DNA of 64,000 bases from Alteromonas pelagimontana. Lineage in GTDB: Bacteria > Pseudomonadota > Gammaproteobacteria > Enterobacterales > Alteromonadaceae. The translations under genes and the position numbers were made by a program. Of the stretch, positions 50,258 through 60,326 are shown piece by piece; within the stretch, counting starts at the first letter, position 1, and the number at the start of each line of letters is the position of its first letter. Below the pieces are notes generated by a model. It was given only the letters and a program-made list of their open reading frames with translations, searched no databases and was not told where the DNA came from. The DNA lies in assembly GCF_002499975.2 (NCBI RefSeq), contig NZ_CP052766.1, positions 3,472,001 to 3,536,000 of the forward strand. The letters run 5' to 3'.

Positions 50258-51261
50258 ATATACGCGTTCTCATATTGACTTTTTTAGTTGCGGCTACAGG
50301 TGGTGCTGCGTATTGGCTGAATCAAAGTGGCAAAGAGGAAAAGCCGCAGGAAACGCGTTTTTTATTTAGCGATTTATCTTCCGCTGCCGGTGCGATAAAT
50401 ACCGTGAGCATTGAAAATCATGCCGGGATAATTTTCAGTGCTAAGCAGGAAAATGGCAAATGGCTAGCCACTCATTTAGAAGGGGCACAATCTTTTCCCG
50501 TAAATACAGATGCGCTTTCGGCTTTGGTAAGTACGTTAGCTCAAACCCATATTCTTGAAGCCAAGACCAGCAAAACCCAGAACTATTCCAGGCTGGGTGT
50601 TGAAGGCCTGAGCAGTGACGATGCGCAGTCTACACTGGTCCGCTTGGCCTCTGCTAAGCATCAGTGGCAGGTGTTGGTAGGGAATGTCGCGAGTAATGGC
50701 ATGGGCAATTTTGTACGGCACCCGCAAAAGAAGCACAGCTTTCTCATTGATAGCGTTATTCGTTTACCCGCCTCCAGTAGCGACTGGCTGAAAAAAGACG
50801 TTGTGCCATTTAAAACTTCAGAGGTAGTAAAAGTTGAAATGGTATCAAACAATCGCTCGCCTCTTGTTATTGAGCGTATGGACACCTCTACTAATGATTG
50901 GGAATTGAAAGGTTTGGGTGAAGGGGAACGCTTAGCGTATTCGGGGATTTTGGCACGAACGGTGGCCGACCTCGTCAACTTTCGCTTTGATCGCGCTCAT
51001 CCTTACGTGCAAAGCCAGTGGGATAATGCCGAACTGGTGGCGGATGTCAGTTTCACTCTGGCAGATAACAGCCAGGTGTTCGCTTATGTTTCGCAGGAAG
51101 AAGGAGGAGATACCAGAAAAGTCTGGTTTAACACGCCCGATAGTCCGAGCTGGATTAACGAATGGGTGTTTGAGATAACGGAATATCAGGCGCAGCCGTT
51201 TATCGTTTCAAGAAAGGATTTGTTGGCCTCAGGCAGTCAATTGTTAAACGAGAAGCAGTAG
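50254..51261 (+). CDS. DUF4340 domain protein
   Basis: A 335-residue protein with one N-terminal helix (about 2-20) and a large periplasmic part. The pattern LEAKTSKTQNYSRLGVEG and the repeated IxxxxxxW segments match DUF4340, a family regularly encoded after GldG-like genes. No catalytic motif is visible. It is the last gene of the four-gene ABC operon; a 9-bp stem (51272-51280/51287-51295) without a T run follows. Confidence 0.85.
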   Translation: MNIRVLILTFLVAATGGAAYWLNQSGKEEKPQETRFLFSDLSSAAGAINTVSIENHAGIIFSAKQENGKWLATHLEGAQSFPVNTDALSALVSTLAQTHILEAKTSKTQNYSRLGVEGLSSDDAQSTLVRLASAKHQWQVLVGNVASNGMGNFVRHPQKKHSFLIDSVIRLPASSSDWLKKDVVPFKTSEVVKVEMVSNNRSPLVIERMDTSTNDWELKGLGEGERLAYSGILARTVADLVNFRFDRAHPYVQSQWDNAELVADVSFTLADNSQVFAYVSQEEGGDTRKVWFNTPDSPSWINEWVFEITEYQAQPFIVSRKDLLASGSQLLNEKQ

Positions 51262-51310
51262 GAAATAGAGTAAAGCCGTTAAGGAAAACGGCTTTGATGC
51301 TCAGCAGGAA

Positions 51311-51865
51311 CTACTGCGTCTTTGCTTTACAGGCTGCCAATAAGGTTGAAAAATGTTCAGCGCCTAATTGAGTGGTAGTCTGCATATTAGTAGTAAAAAT
51401 AGTTTGCGGATCGCCAAAGTCTTTTAGTACGCGCGTAATATCGGCTTCCCTTATCAGATGCAAAATGGGGAACGGCGAACGATTAGTAAAGTGCGTAGCA
51501 GATGCTATAGCTTCGCCCGCAAAGCGATATTGAGGATGAAAGCTCGCCAACTGATAAACGCCATCATAGCCCCACGTCGTAATTAACTCCTGTGCCAGCT
51601 CAAGTAAATCCAGATAATCATCAAAGTTGTCAAAACCTTGCGGAAGAATAAACAAGGTAGTGGAAATATGGGATTCTTCGTCCAGCCGGGCGCACTCCAC
51701 ATAAAGCTGTTCTAAAGCTGCTTCGGCAGCAGGCTGAGAACATACCTGATAATGAATCGAATCCGGTTCTCGCACAAAACGGGCAAACGGACAGAAGTTA
51801 TATTTAATGACAACGTCATCAAGCCAGCGCTGGGTACAGTGAATTACTGTTTCAGCAGCTATCAT
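51311..51865 (-). CDS. DUF1415 family protein
   Basis: A 184-residue cytosolic protein of unknown function. The N-terminal [17 protein letters not shown] and later [11 protein letters not shown] are features of the DUF1415 family. Conserved Cys and His residues suggest metal binding or catalysis, but nothing firmer can be said. Its ATG overlaps the folD stop (ATGA), so the two are translationally coupled. It may therefore work near one-carbon metabolism, which is only inference. Confidence 0.85.
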   Translation of the reverse strand: MIAAETVIHCTQRWLDDVVIKYNFCPFARFVREPDSIHYQVCSQPAAEAALEQLYVECARLDEESHISTTLFILPQGFDNFDDYLDLLELAQELITTWGYDGVYQLASFHPQYRFAGEAIASATHFTNRSPFPILHLIREADITRVLKDFGDPQTIFTTNMQTTTQLGAEHFSTLLAACKAKTQ

Positions 51866-52716
51866 GAATGAAATTTCACGTACGCTTCCAGCGTATTTTC
51901 AATGAGACTTGCCACTGTCATTGGGCCTACGCCGCCAGGTACAGGCGTAATCCAACCAGCGCGCTTTACGGCGCTGTTAAAATCTACATCGCCGCAAAGA
52001 CTGCCGTCTGACATACGATTTATTCCTACATCAATAACAATTGCTCCGGGTTTGATCCAGTCGCCAGGAATGAAATTAGGCTTTCCTACCGCGACGACCA
52101 ACAAATCTGCACGGCTTACATGATCGCGCAAATCCTGGGTAAACTTATGGCAGGTGGTGACTGTGCAACCCGCCAGCAATAACTCCAGGCCCATGGGCCG
52201 GCCTACGATGTTAGAGGCGCCTACAATAACAGCATCCAGCCCCTTAACCGGTCTCTTTGTTGCTTCAATCATGGTCATTATGCCTTTGGGTGTACAGGGC
52301 CTTAAAGCCGGAATACGCTGCGCCAGGCGGCCGATGTTGTAAGGATGAAAACCATCAACATCTTTATGAGGATGAATGCGCTCAAGGATACGCTCTGAAT
52401 TAAGTCCTGCTGGTAAAGGTAGCTGTACCAGAATACCGTCTATGGCACTGTCATTGTTTAAATTGTCGATTAGCGAAAGGAGTTCATCTTGCGACGTGTC
52501 TGATGGCAGATCGAAAGAACGCGAAATAAATCCCACTTCTTCACAGGCTTTACGTTTATTGGCGACATATACCTGCGAAGCGGCATCAGTACCAACTAAC
52601 ACCACAGCTAAGCCAGGAGAGCGTTTATCGGCTTCCTTTAAAGAGGTTACATAAGAAGCAACATGCTGGCGAACTTGCTTGGCAATTAATTTGCCATCAA
52701 TTAAGTGAGCGGTCAT
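51862..52716 (-). CDS. folD: Methylenetetrahydrofolate dehydrogenase/cyclohydrolase FolD
   Basis: FolD interconverts 5,10-methylene- and 10-formyl-tetrahydrofolate. The 284-residue protein has the catalytic Lys region [14 protein letters not shown] (about residues 50-63), [10 protein letters not shown] (about 94-103) and the NADP-binding [15 protein letters not shown]. The ATG follows a short AAGGG. Its own promoter was not identified with confidence. Confidence 0.97.
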   Translation of the reverse strand: MTAHLIDGKLIAKQVRQHVASYVTSLKEADKRSPGLAVVLVGTDAASQVYVANKRKACEEVGFISRSFDLPSDTSQDELLSLIDNLNNDSAIDGILVQLPLPAGLNSERILERIHPHKDVDGFHPYNIGRLAQRIPALRPCTPKGIMTMIEATKRPVKGLDAVIVGASNIVGRPMGLELLLAGCTVTTCHKFTQDLRDHVSRADLLVVAVGKPNFIPGDWIKPGAIVIDVGINRMSDGSLCGDVDFNSAVKRAGWITPVPGGVGPMTVASLIENTLEAYVKFHS

Positions 52717-52952
52717 AAGGGATTAAAATTCTTTATTGATGCCTGAAGGTCATATTGTTTCACAAGTTAATTCAGCTTTCCAAAACCAAATCAATTTTTT
52801 TGCGCGTAAACGGGGACAATATCAGCAACCTGTCGTAGAATGTCCGCAGTCAGCAATTTACTGATTTAATCGCCACTCGTTGGCGATATTGCACAAAAAT
52901 TCAGTAGATTGGGTGCTTTGTGAGCGGTTAGATTTTTTCCGCGAAAAAGTGT

Positions 52953-52981
52953 TTGACGAGGATAGGGCGAGTCGGTAATAT
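52953..52981 (+). promoter_or_regulatory. Promoter of the tRNA operon
   Basis: TTGACG (52953-52958), 17 bases, TAATAT (52976-52981). The GC-rich stretch right after the -10 (GCGCCCCCC) is a discriminator of the stringently controlled rRNA/tRNA type. It stands 43 bases before the first tRNA. The rest of the 308-base gap after folD holds nothing else I can support. Confidence 0.78.
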
Positions 52982-53024
52982 GCGCCCCCCGTAGCGGTAG
53001 TGAAATTCACAACTTCTACACAGT

Positions 53025-53101
53025 CGGTGAGTGGCGCAGTTTGGTAGCGCACTTGGTTTGGGTCCAAGGGGTCGCAGGTTCAAATCCTGTCTCACCGACC
53101 A
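53025..53101 (+). tRNA. tRNA-Pro (TGG anticodon), copy 1
   Basis: A 77-base cloverleaf: acceptor CGGTGAG/CTCACCG, anticodon loop TTTGGGT with TGG, T-arm GGTTCAAATCC, encoded ACCA end. First gene of the operon and identical to the copy at 53506-53582. Confidence 0.97.
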
Positions 53102-53126
53102 TTTATTGCATGCGAAGATTCGCCGA

Positions 53127-53203
53127 GCGTCCGTAGCTCAGCTGGATAGAGCACCCGCCTTCTAAGCGGGTGGTCGCAGGTTCGAATCCTGCCGGACGCG
53201 CCA
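53127..53203 (+). tRNA. tRNA-Arg (TCT anticodon)
   Basis: 77 bases: acceptor GCGTCCG/CGGACGC, anticodon stem CCCGC/GCGGG with loop CTTCTAA (TCT), T-arm GGTTCGAATCC, encoded CCA. Confidence 0.97.
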
Positions 53204-53302
53204 TGCGGGTCAGGTAGGTTGCCTGACAGCAAACAAAGGTTCTGATTTTTATAATCTTTGTGGTAAGATGGCGGGATACATTCGTATTATAACACCTCAA
53301 TG

Positions 53303-53378
53303 GTGGGCGTAGCTCAGTTGGTAGAGCCCCGGATTGTGATTCCGGTTGTCGTGGGTTCAAGTCCCATCGTCCACCCCA
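53303..53378 (+). tRNA. tRNA-His (GTG anticodon)
   Basis: 76 bases: acceptor GTGGGCG, anticodon loop containing GTG (GGATTGTGATTCC), T-arm GGGTTCAAGTCCC, encoded CCA. The leading G pairs with C73 in the acceptor, the usual tRNA-His identity feature. Confidence 0.97.
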
Positions 53379-53385
53379 CTTTTTT

Positions 53386-53470
53386 GCGGAAGTGGTGGAA
53401 TTGGTAGACACGCTGGATTTAGGTTCCAGTGCTTCACGGCGTGAGAGTTCAAGTCTCTCCTTCCGCACCA
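53386..53470 (+). tRNA. tRNA-Leu (TAG anticodon)
   Basis: 85 bases with a long variable arm, as class II tRNAs have. Anticodon stem CTGGA/TCCAG with loop TTTAGGT (TAG), T-arm AGTTCAAGTCT, encoded CCA. Confidence 0.97.
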
Positions 53471-53505
53471 TGTTTTTAGTAACTTCGATTACTGGTAATT
53501 CGTTT

Positions 53506-53582
53506 CGGTGAGTGGCGCAGTTTGGTAGCGCACTTGGTTTGGGTCCAAGGGGTCGCAGGTTCAAATCCTGTCTCACCGACCA
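53506..53582 (+). tRNA. tRNA-Pro (TGG anticodon), copy 2
   Basis: Identical in all 77 bases to the copy at 53025-53101. It closes the operon after tRNA-Leu. Confidence 0.97.
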
Positions 53583-53822
53583 TTATCGAATTTTGATCAT
53601 GGCATCGTGTAGTTCGTAAAATTGTCGTAAAATCATTTAATTACCCTGCATATTTTAGCGTTATCTCTTATTAATTGACTTAACTCATTCTTCATCAGAC
53701 AAAATTTCTAATTTTCCTTGGTTTTCACTGTATTATCCCCATTATCACTGGCATCATGAGTGGCGGTTGTGATTTTTACGGGTAAATAAGGGAATTCTTC
53801 AGCAATTGCGGCCGATTCCCTC

Positions 53823-53851
53823 TCGACTCTGAATTTCTGTGACTGTATACT
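53823..53851 (+). promoter_or_regulatory. tig promoter
   Basis: TCGACT (53823-53828), 17 bases, TATACT (53846-53851) preceded by TG. It gives an mRNA leader of about 140 bases. The rest of the 418-base gap between the last tRNA and tig shows no gene and no clear terminator for the tRNA operon. Confidence 0.65.
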
Positions 53852-54000
53852 ACCGCGTCTTTTTTTAACCAACGTGTTTAACCAGCGGTTTTATCATCGT
53901 TGACTAACGACCTCCAACCCGGGCGAAATTGGCCGCAGTGGCAAAACGGGAAAGGGGCCTGAGAACAAAACGTCAAACGGACGTACAGTTGAGGTAACAT

Positions 54001-55305
54001 ATGCAAGTTTCAGTCGAGACGACCCAGGGTTTAGAACGCCGTCTTACTATTACCGTTCCTGCGGAATCAGTGGATTCAGCAGTAAAAGCGCGTTTACAAC
54101 AATTAGCGAAAACACAGCGTATTAACGGCTTTCGTCCAGGCAAAGTGCCTGTAAACGTAATTAAGAAACGTTATGGTCAAGCGGTTCGTCAGGAAGTAGC
54201 TGGCGATGTTATGCAGCAAAACTTCTATCAGGCTATTATTCAGGAAAAAATCACTCCTGCAGGTATGCCTAAATTTGAATTAACGAAAGATCAGGATGGC
54301 GAAGATCTGCAATTTGTTGCGGCGTTTGAAGTTTATCCTGAAATTGAAGTGAAAGGCATTGACGAAATCGAAGTTGAAAAGCCAGTTGTAGAAATTACTG
54401 ACGCTGACTTAGATACTATGATGGAGACGTTGCAAAAGCAGCACGCTTCGTGGAAAGAAGCCAAGCGTGAAGCGAAGAAGGATGATCGTGTTGTTATAGA
54501 TTTCGTCGGTTCAATTGACGGTGAAGAGTTCGAAGGCGGCAAAGCAGAAGACTTTACGTTGGAATTAGGCAAAGATCGCATGATTCCTGGCTTTGAAGAT
54601 CCTATTATTGGAGCTAAAGCTGGCGAAGACGTTAAAGTGGAAGTGAAATTCCCTGATGAATATCATGCTGAAGCGTTGAAAGGCAAAGATGCCGTGTTTA
54701 ACGTTAAAGTGAAGAAAGTAGAAGATCAACAACTGCCTGAAGTAGACGAAGAGTTTGCTACACTGTTTGGTATTGAAGAAGGCGGCGTGGAAGCATTAAG
54801 AACAGAAGTTCGCAAAAATATGCAGCGCGAGTTGGACCAGACCCTAAAAGCGAAAGTAAAAGAAGATGTAATTGCTAAATTGATTGAGAAAAACGAAGTG
54901 GACATTCCACAAGCGTTAATTGATCAGGAAATTGAGGCTCTGCGCGAACAGGCAAAACAGCGTTTCAGCCAACAGGGCGGCGGCCAGAATATGCCGGAAC
55001 TGCCAGCTGAGCTGTTTACCGACAATGCTAAACGTCGTGTCACTATCGGTTTGGTATTGGGTGAAATTATTAAGACCAACGAGCTGAAAGCGGATGACGC
55101 TAAAGTTGATGCATTGATCGAAACTGCTGCATCTGCTTATGAAGATCCGCAAGAAGTAATTGATTATTACAAAAATAATCAAGAATTAATGCAGCAAATG
55201 CGCAATGTTGCATTAGAAGAGCAAGCGATTGAATGGGTACTTAGCAACGCTAAAACTCAGGAAGTCACAAAAGCTTTTGATGAGGTAATGAACAAACAGG
55301 CGTAA
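54001..55305 (+). CDS. tig: Trigger factor
   Basis: A ribosome-bound chaperone and prolyl isomerase that meets nascent chains. The 434-residue protein has the ribosome-binding loop GFRPGKVP (about residues 44-51), an FKBP-type PPIase domain (about 150-235, [19 protein letters not shown]) and the helical C-terminal cradle. GAGGTAAC precedes the ATG. It heads the tig-clpP-clpX-lon cluster. Confidence 0.98.
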   Translation: MQVSVETTQGLERRLTITVPAESVDSAVKARLQQLAKTQRINGFRPGKVPVNVIKKRYGQAVRQEVAGDVMQQNFYQAIIQEKITPAGMPKFELTKDQDGEDLQFVAAFEVYPEIEVKGIDEIEVEKPVVEITDADLDTMMETLQKQHASWKEAKREAKKDDRVVIDFVGSIDGEEFEGGKAEDFTLELGKDRMIPGFEDPIIGAKAGEDVKVEVKFPDEYHAEALKGKDAVFNVKVKKVEDQQLPEVDEEFATLFGIEEGGVEALRTEVRKNMQRELDQTLKAKVKEDVIAKLIEKNEVDIPQALIDQEIEALREQAKQRFSQQGGGQNMPELPAELFTDNAKRRVTIGLVLGEIIKTNELKADDAKVDALIETAASAYEDPQEVIDYYKNNQELMQQMRNVALEEQAIEWVLSNAKTQEVTKAFDEVMNKQA

Positions 55306-55346
55306 TTTTTCACCGTCTGATTGACTTAACCTGTCAGCAACTGCTT

Positions 55347-55378
55347 AAATGCTCGGAACCTTCCGAGCATTTTCGTTT
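55347..55378 (+). terminator. Terminator between tig and clpP
   Basis: AAATGCTCGGAA (55347-55358) pairs with TTCCGAGCATTT (55361-55372), followed by CGTTTTA. The very small loop means the inner pairs are probably open. It would separate tig from clpP. Confidence 0.7.
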
Positions 55379-55403
55379 TAAACGCTAAGATTTCAAGGTA
55401 GCT

Positions 55404-56033
55404 ATGATAAATACCCCATTCGATCCACAAAATGCACTGGTTCCTATGGTTGTTGAACAAACATCCAAAGGGGAGCGGTCCTACGACATTTACTCACGCC
55501 TACTAAAAGAAAACGTTATTTTTCTTGTTGGACAGGTGGAAGACCACATGGCAAATCTCATTGTGGCGCAGATGTTGTTTTTAGAAGCTGAAAATCCAGA
55601 AAAAGACATCTATCTTTATATTAATTCGCCTGGCGGTTCGGTAACAGCCGGTATGGCAATTTACGACACCATGAATTTTATCAAACCTGATGTGAGTACG
55701 GTTTGCGTTGGTCAAGCGGCCAGTATGGGGGCGTTTTTATTATCCGGTGGTGCTAAAGGTAAGCGCTACTGTTTACCTAACGCGCGGGTGATGATTCACC
55801 AGCCTTTAGGTGGCTTTCAAGGACAAGCGTCAGATTTTGAAATTCATGCTAAAGAAATCCTGTCTATTAAAGAAAAGTTGAACCGTTTAATGGCGCAGCA
55901 TACTGGACAAGATTATGAAACTGTAGCCCGCGATACCGATAGAGATAACTTTTTGAGTGCCACTCAATCGAAAGAATATGGTTTAATTGACCAGGTACTA
56001 ACAAATCGATCTGACGCGGTTACTTCTAAGTAG
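55404..56033 (+). CDS. clpP: ATP-dependent Clp protease proteolytic subunit ClpP
   Basis: A serine protease forming the double-ring chamber used by ClpX. The 209-residue protein has the catalytic Ser in [11 protein letters not shown], His in MIHQPLGG and Asp in [10 protein letters not shown]. The N-terminal propeptide is short, as in other gammaproteobacteria. clpX follows 74 bases on. Confidence 0.98.
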   Translation: MINTPFDPQNALVPMVVEQTSKGERSYDIYSRLLKENVIFLVGQVEDHMANLIVAQMLFLEAENPEKDIYLYINSPGGSVTAGMAIYDTMNFIKPDVSTVCVGQAASMGAFLLSGGAKGKRYCLPNARVMIHQPLGGFQGQASDFEIHAKEILSIKEKLNRLMAQHTGQDYETVARDTDRDNFLSATQSKEYGLIDQVLTNRSDAVTSK

Positions 56034-56107
56034 TATAGTTATTAATAGCCTGAATACGTGCTTGCGCACATCCAATTCATATTCAGGAAAGGCAGAGGCA
56101 TAACGTA

Positions 56108-57382
56108 ATGAGTGATAAACAGAACGGAGACGGTGACAACAAGCTATTGTACTGCTCGTTTTGTGGCAAAAGCCAACACGAAGTAAGAAAGTTAATAGCT
56201 GGGCCGTCCGTTTTTATCTGTGACGAGTGTGTCGAACTTTGTAACGACATTATTCGGGAAGAGATTAAGGAAATCGCGCCTAAACAGAAGCATGATGCTT
56301 TACCCAAACCTCACGAAATTCATGCACATCTGAATGACTATGTGATCGGTCAGGAGCACGCTAAAAAAGTATTGTCTGTAGCGGTTTATAACCACTACAA
56401 GCGACTACGAAATGGTGATGTTCACGAGGGAGTGGAACTTGGAAAAAGTAACATTCTGCTAATCGGACCTACAGGCAGTGGTAAAACGTTACTAGCGGAA
56501 ACTTTAGCGCGGTTGCTGGATGTGCCGTTTACGATGGCAGATGCGACAACCCTTACCGAAGCAGGTTATGTGGGCGAAGACGTCGAAAACATAATTCAGA
56601 AGCTACTTCAGAAATGTGATTACGATGTTGAAAAAGCCCAGAGAGGAATCGTTTATATCGATGAAATTGATAAAATTTCGCGTAAATCCGATAATCCTTC
56701 GATTACCCGGGATGTCTCCGGTGAAGGCGTGCAACAGGCTTTACTTAAATTAATAGAAGGGACTGTTGCTTCCGTGCCTCCGCAGGGAGGGCGTAAGCAT
56801 CCACAGCAGGAATTCCTGCAAGTGAATACTTCTAAAATTTTATTTATCTGTGGTGGTGCGTTCGCCGGTTTGGATAAGGTCATTGAGCAGCGGGCAAATA
56901 CCAACAGTGGTATTGGGTTCGGTGCAACAGTCAAATCCAAAGACAGTAATAAAGACATCAGTCAACTGCTTAAACAGGTTGAGCCAGAAGACCTGGTAAA
57001 ATACGGTTTAATTCCAGAGTTCATCGGACGTTTACCCGTTGTCACCAGTCTGGAAGAGTTGAATGAAGAAGCGTTAATCGAAATCCTGCGCGAGCCGAAA
57101 AATGCAATTACAAAACAGTATTCGGCATTATTTGCGATGGAAGATACGGAACTTGAATTCCGCGATGACGCCCTTCATGCTATTGCTAAAAAAGCAATGC
57201 AACGCAAGACCGGTGCCAGAGGGTTACGCTCCATTGTAGAAGCTGTGCTATTAGACACGATGTATCACCTGCCTTCTATGGAGGAGGTTAACAAAGTGGT
57301 TATTGATGAAACCGTGATCAGAGGGGAATCAAAACCAATTCTGATTTATGGCAATAACGACAAAAAAGCAGCTGCTGAGTAA
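56108..57382 (+). CDS. clpX: Clp protease ATPase subunit ClpX
   Basis: ClpX unfolds proteins and feeds them into ClpP. The 424-residue protein has the N-terminal zinc finger (C-x2-C ... C-x2-C, from YCSFCGKSQ to ICDECVELC), Walker [11 protein letters not shown] (about 120-129), Walker [12 protein letters not shown], and the IGF loop (SGIGFGATV) that docks on ClpP. Confidence 0.98.
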   Translation: MSDKQNGDGDNKLLYCSFCGKSQHEVRKLIAGPSVFICDECVELCNDIIREEIKEIAPKQKHDALPKPHEIHAHLNDYVIGQEHAKKVLSVAVYNHYKRLRNGDVHEGVELGKSNILLIGPTGSGKTLLAETLARLLDVPFTMADATTLTEAGYVGEDVENIIQKLLQKCDYDVEKAQRGIVYIDEIDKISRKSDNPSITRDVSGEGVQQALLKLIEGTVASVPPQGGRKHPQQEFLQVNTSKILFICGGAFAGLDKVIEQRANTNSGIGFGATVKSKDSNKDISQLLKQVEPEDLVKYGLIPEFIGRLPVVTSLEELNEEALIEILREPKNAITKQYSALFAMEDTELEFRDDALHAIAKKAMQRKTGARGLRSIVEAVLLDTMYHLPSMEEVNKVVIDETVIRGESKPILIYGNNDKKAAAE

Positions 57383-57386
57383 GCAT

Positions 57387-57417
57387 CAAAAAGGGCCTTC
57401 GGGCCTTTTTTTCTTTT
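57387..57417 (+). terminator. Intrinsic terminator after clpX
   Basis: AAAAGGGCC (57388-57396) pairs with GGCCTTTTT (57402-57410) across a TTCGG loop, with one G-U possibility, followed by a T run. It separates clpX from lon. Confidence 0.8.
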
Positions 57418-57591
57418 TATCTTCACCTTTAAGGGTGAGATCTCCAAACAGATATGAAAATGGTTGTAAATCCACCGCAACCGAATAGCATTGATAAAGG
57501 TAAACCTTATGCTAATCCGCATTAATGTGTGCTCTGAGCTGATTGCATCATAGTCGTTTAGTACTATTAAGAGGATGCCGGGCTGAAATCG

Positions 57592-57619
57592 ATTGAACTT
57601 TGCATAGGCATCCCCATAT
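57592..57619 (+). promoter_or_regulatory. Heat-shock (sigma-32-type) promoter of lon
   Basis: ATTGAAC (57592-57598), then CCCCATAT (57612-57619) after 13-14 bases. This matches the sigma-32 consensus CTTGAAA...CCCCATNT well at the -10 and in five of six core -35 bases. It lies 34 bases before the lon ATG, as expected for a heat-shock protease. Confidence 0.75.
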
Positions 57620-57652
57620 AAACCGACATTACTAACTATATAGAGAACACGT

Positions 57653-60007
57653 ATGACAGTTGAGCGTGAAAATCGCATAGAAATTCCCGTACTTGCCTTA
57701 CGGGATGTGGTGGTATATCCACACATGGTCATACCGCTGTTTGTCGGACGGGAAAAATCCATCCGTTGTCTTGAAGCAGCAATGGAAAATGACAAACAGA
57801 TATTTCTGGTCGCACAAAAAGATGCCAGTGTTGATGAGCCAGAATCGGATGACATTTATACCGTAGGCACAATTGCAACAATTTTGCAGTTGCTGAAGCT
57901 GCCGGACGGCACAGTAAAAGTGCTGGTAGAAGGTAACGTGCGCGGTGAAGTCGAAACCTATTCCCAATCTGATCCTTATTTTACAGCAGACATTGCCCGC
58001 GTTCATGATGAGAATCTTTCCGATAGCGAACAAGAAGTGCTTATTCGCTCTGCAGTGTCGCAGTTTGAGGGTTACGTTAAATTAAATAAAAAGATTCCTC
58101 CTGAGGTACTCACCTCGTTAAATGGTATTGAAGATGCCGCACGTCTGGCAGATACCATGGCGGCGCATATGCCATTAAAGTTGGTGGAAAAGCAAAAAGT
58201 GCTGGAAATGAAAGGCGTTAATGAACGTCTTGAATATCTTATGGCGCTGATGGAAGGCGAAATCGATTTGCTGCAGGTGGAAAAGAAAATTCGCACCCGC
58301 GTGAAAAAGCAAATGGAGAAAAGTCAACGCGAGTATTATCTGAATGAGCAAATGAAAGCTATTCAGAAGGAACTTGGCGAACTTGATGATGCGCCGGATG
58401 AATTTGAAGCGCTAAGTAAAAAAATTACTGAAGCAAAAATGCCGAAAGAGGCCGAAGATAAAGCGAAGGCAGAACTGCAAAAGCTTAAGATGATGTCTCC
58501 CATGTCTGCTGAAGCTACCGTGGTACGTAGTTATATTGAATGGTTAACATCGGTTCCCTGGCATAAGCGTAGCGCCGTTAAAAAAGATTTAGCGCGTGCT
58601 GAAGAAGTACTGAATGCTGACCATTACGGGCTTGAGAAAGTCAAAGAGCGGATTATTGAATATTTGGCGGTACAGCAACGCGTCAAAAAGTTGAAAGGAC
58701 CGATTCTGTGTTTAGTGGGTCCGCCTGGGGTAGGTAAAACGTCACTTGGACAATCGGTAGCGAAAGCAACCGGCCGCAAATATGTCAGAATGGCCTTGGG
58801 TGGCGTGCGGGACGAAGCGGAAATTCGCGGGCATCGCAGAACCTATATTGGTTCGTTGCCAGGAAAACTGATTCAGAAAATGGCGAAAGTAGAGGTTAAA
58901 AACCCGCTGTTTTTGCTTGATGAAATAGATAAAATGTCTGCTGATATGCGCGGCGACCCAGCTTCTGCTCTACTTGAAGTGCTGGATCCAGAGCAAAACA
59001 ATAGCTTTAGCGATCATTATCTGGAAGTTGACTACGACTTGTCTGATGTCATGTTTGTTGCGACTTCTAATAGTATGAATATTCCTGGTCCGCTACTGGA
59101 CAGAATGGAAGTTATCCGCCTTTCCGGCTATACCGAAGACGAAAAACTGAATATTGCTGTTCGGCATCTTATTTCGAAGCAGATAGAACGCAACGGGCTT
59201 AAGAAAAACGAACTGGAGATCACTGAATCTGCAATAATCGGTATCATTCGTTACTACACTCGTGAAGCGGGAGTGCGTAATCTGGAACGCGAGATTTCCA
59301 AGGTTTGTCGCAAGGCAGTGAAAGATATTTTGCTTAGTAAGAGCAAAGAAAAAGTCGTGGTGACGCAAGAAAATCTAAAGGAATATCTTGGTGTTCAACG
59401 TCATGACTATGGTAAAGCGGATAAAGAAAATCAGATTGGTCAGGTAACGGGACTGGCCTGGACACAAGTAGGCGGCGATCTGCTTACCATAGAAACTACC
59501 GCGGTACCTGGAAAAGGCAAAATGACCACGACCGGTTCTCTCGGTGATGTAATGCAGGAATCGATTAAGGCGGCAATGACGGTTGTACGGAGTCGTGCAG
59601 AGAAGCTGCGTATTAATCAGGATTTTTATGAAAAGCGCGATATTCATGTTCATGTGCCTGAAGGCGCGACGCCGAAAGATGGGCCCAGCGCCGGTATCGC
59701 CATGTGTACGGCATTGGTGTCTTCATTAACGGGAAATCCTGTTAAATGTGAGGTTGCCATGACGGGAGAAATCACATTGCGCGGAGAGGTTTTGGCTATC
59801 GGCGGCCTCAAAGAAAAGTTACTTGCTGCTCATCGCGGTGGTATAAAAACGGTTGTTATACCCAAAGAAAACGAACGGGATCTGGAAGAAATTCCGGACA
59901 ACGTTAAGCGTGAGTTAAAGATCCATCCAGTTAAATGGATTGATGAAGTGTTGGATATTGCGCTTCAGGAACCCGTTGAATCTTTTAAAGTAGTGACTGA
60001 GAAATAA
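57653..60007 (+). CDS. lon: ATP-dependent protease Lon
   Basis: Lon degrades misfolded and regulatory proteins. The 784-residue protein has an N-terminal substrate domain, a coiled-coil region (about 180-275), AAA+ motifs GPPGVGKTSL (about 355-364) and LLDEIDKMSAD, and a C-terminal Ser-Lys protease domain (catalytic Ser in DGPSAGIAMC, Lys in GGLKEKLLAAHRGG). A sigma-32-like promoter stands upstream. Confidence 0.98.
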   Translation: MTVERENRIEIPVLALRDVVVYPHMVIPLFVGREKSIRCLEAAMENDKQIFLVAQKDASVDEPESDDIYTVGTIATILQLLKLPDGTVKVLVEGNVRGEVETYSQSDPYFTADIARVHDENLSDSEQEVLIRSAVSQFEGYVKLNKKIPPEVLTSLNGIEDAARLADTMAAHMPLKLVEKQKVLEMKGVNERLEYLMALMEGEIDLLQVEKKIRTRVKKQMEKSQREYYLNEQMKAIQKELGELDDAPDEFEALSKKITEAKMPKEAEDKAKAELQKLKMMSPMSAEATVVRSYIEWLTSVPWHKRSAVKKDLARAEEVLNADHYGLEKVKERIIEYLAVQQRVKKLKGPILCLVGPPGVGKTSLGQSVAKATGRKYVRMALGGVRDEAEIRGHRRTYIGSLPGKLIQKMAKVEVKNPLFLLDEIDKMSADMRGDPASALLEVLDPEQNNSFSDHYLEVDYDLSDVMFVATSNSMNIPGPLLDRMEVIRLSGYTEDEKLNIAVRHLISKQIERNGLKKNELEITESAIIGIIRYYTREAGVRNLEREISKVCRKAVKDILLSKSKEKVVVTQENLKEYLGVQRHDYGKADKENQIGQVTGLAWTQVGGDLLTIETTAVPGKGKMTTTGSLGDVMQESIKAAMTVVRSRAEKLRINQDFYEKRDIHVHVPEGATPKDGPSAGIAMCTALVSSLTGNPVKCEVAMTGEITLRGEVLAIGGLKEKLLAAHRGGIKTVVIPKENERDLEEIPDNVKRELKIHPVKWIDEVLDIALQEPVESFKVVTEK

Positions 60008-60020
60008 CCGATTCAAGAAG

Positions 60021-60058
60021 GCTACATCCTACGTATAGTAAGGGATGTAGCTATTTTC
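60021..60058 (+). terminator. Intrinsic terminator after lon
   Basis: GCTACATCC (60021-60029) pairs with GGATGTAGC (60043-60051), with a 13-base loop and TATTTTC after it. The tail is only moderately T-rich. Confidence 0.65.
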
Positions 60059-60231
60059 TGTCACATTTGATTAAAAATTGAGCGTTAGGCCCTCGTTTTG
60101 CTGTTTTTTTTTAAGAATAGGGCTTTCAAGCGACAAAACTTGTGTTACCTTTACTGAGTGCTCGCTTGAAGCCTTGTATTTAAAGGGATAGCAGCGATTC
60201 ATTAATAAGTTAACTATTTGTAACACATTGC

Positions 60232-60260
60232 TTGATGTTACCTGTCAAGCTTGTTATAAC
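60232..60260 (+). promoter_or_regulatory. hupB promoter
   Basis: TTGATG (60232-60237), 17 bases, TATAAC (60255-60260), giving a leader of about 60 bases. Apart from the lon terminator the 319-base gap holds nothing else I can support. Confidence 0.68.
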
Positions 60261-60326
60261 GTTCGGAGCAAAACCAATAAGTGTTTCGGATAAACAGTAT
60301 AATAACAAACGAAGGGGATCATAATT

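Noticed and set aside
51272..51295. Stem AAAGCCGTT/AACGGCTTT as a terminator for the ABC operon
   Set aside because: There is no T run on either strand, so terminator function is doubtful; it is mentioned only under the last gene of that operon.
53103..53576. 157-codon minus-strand open frame
   Set aside because: It runs antisense through four tRNA genes, and its text (RQDLNLRPLGPKPSALP and repeats) is the typical translation of tRNA T-arms. Not a gene.
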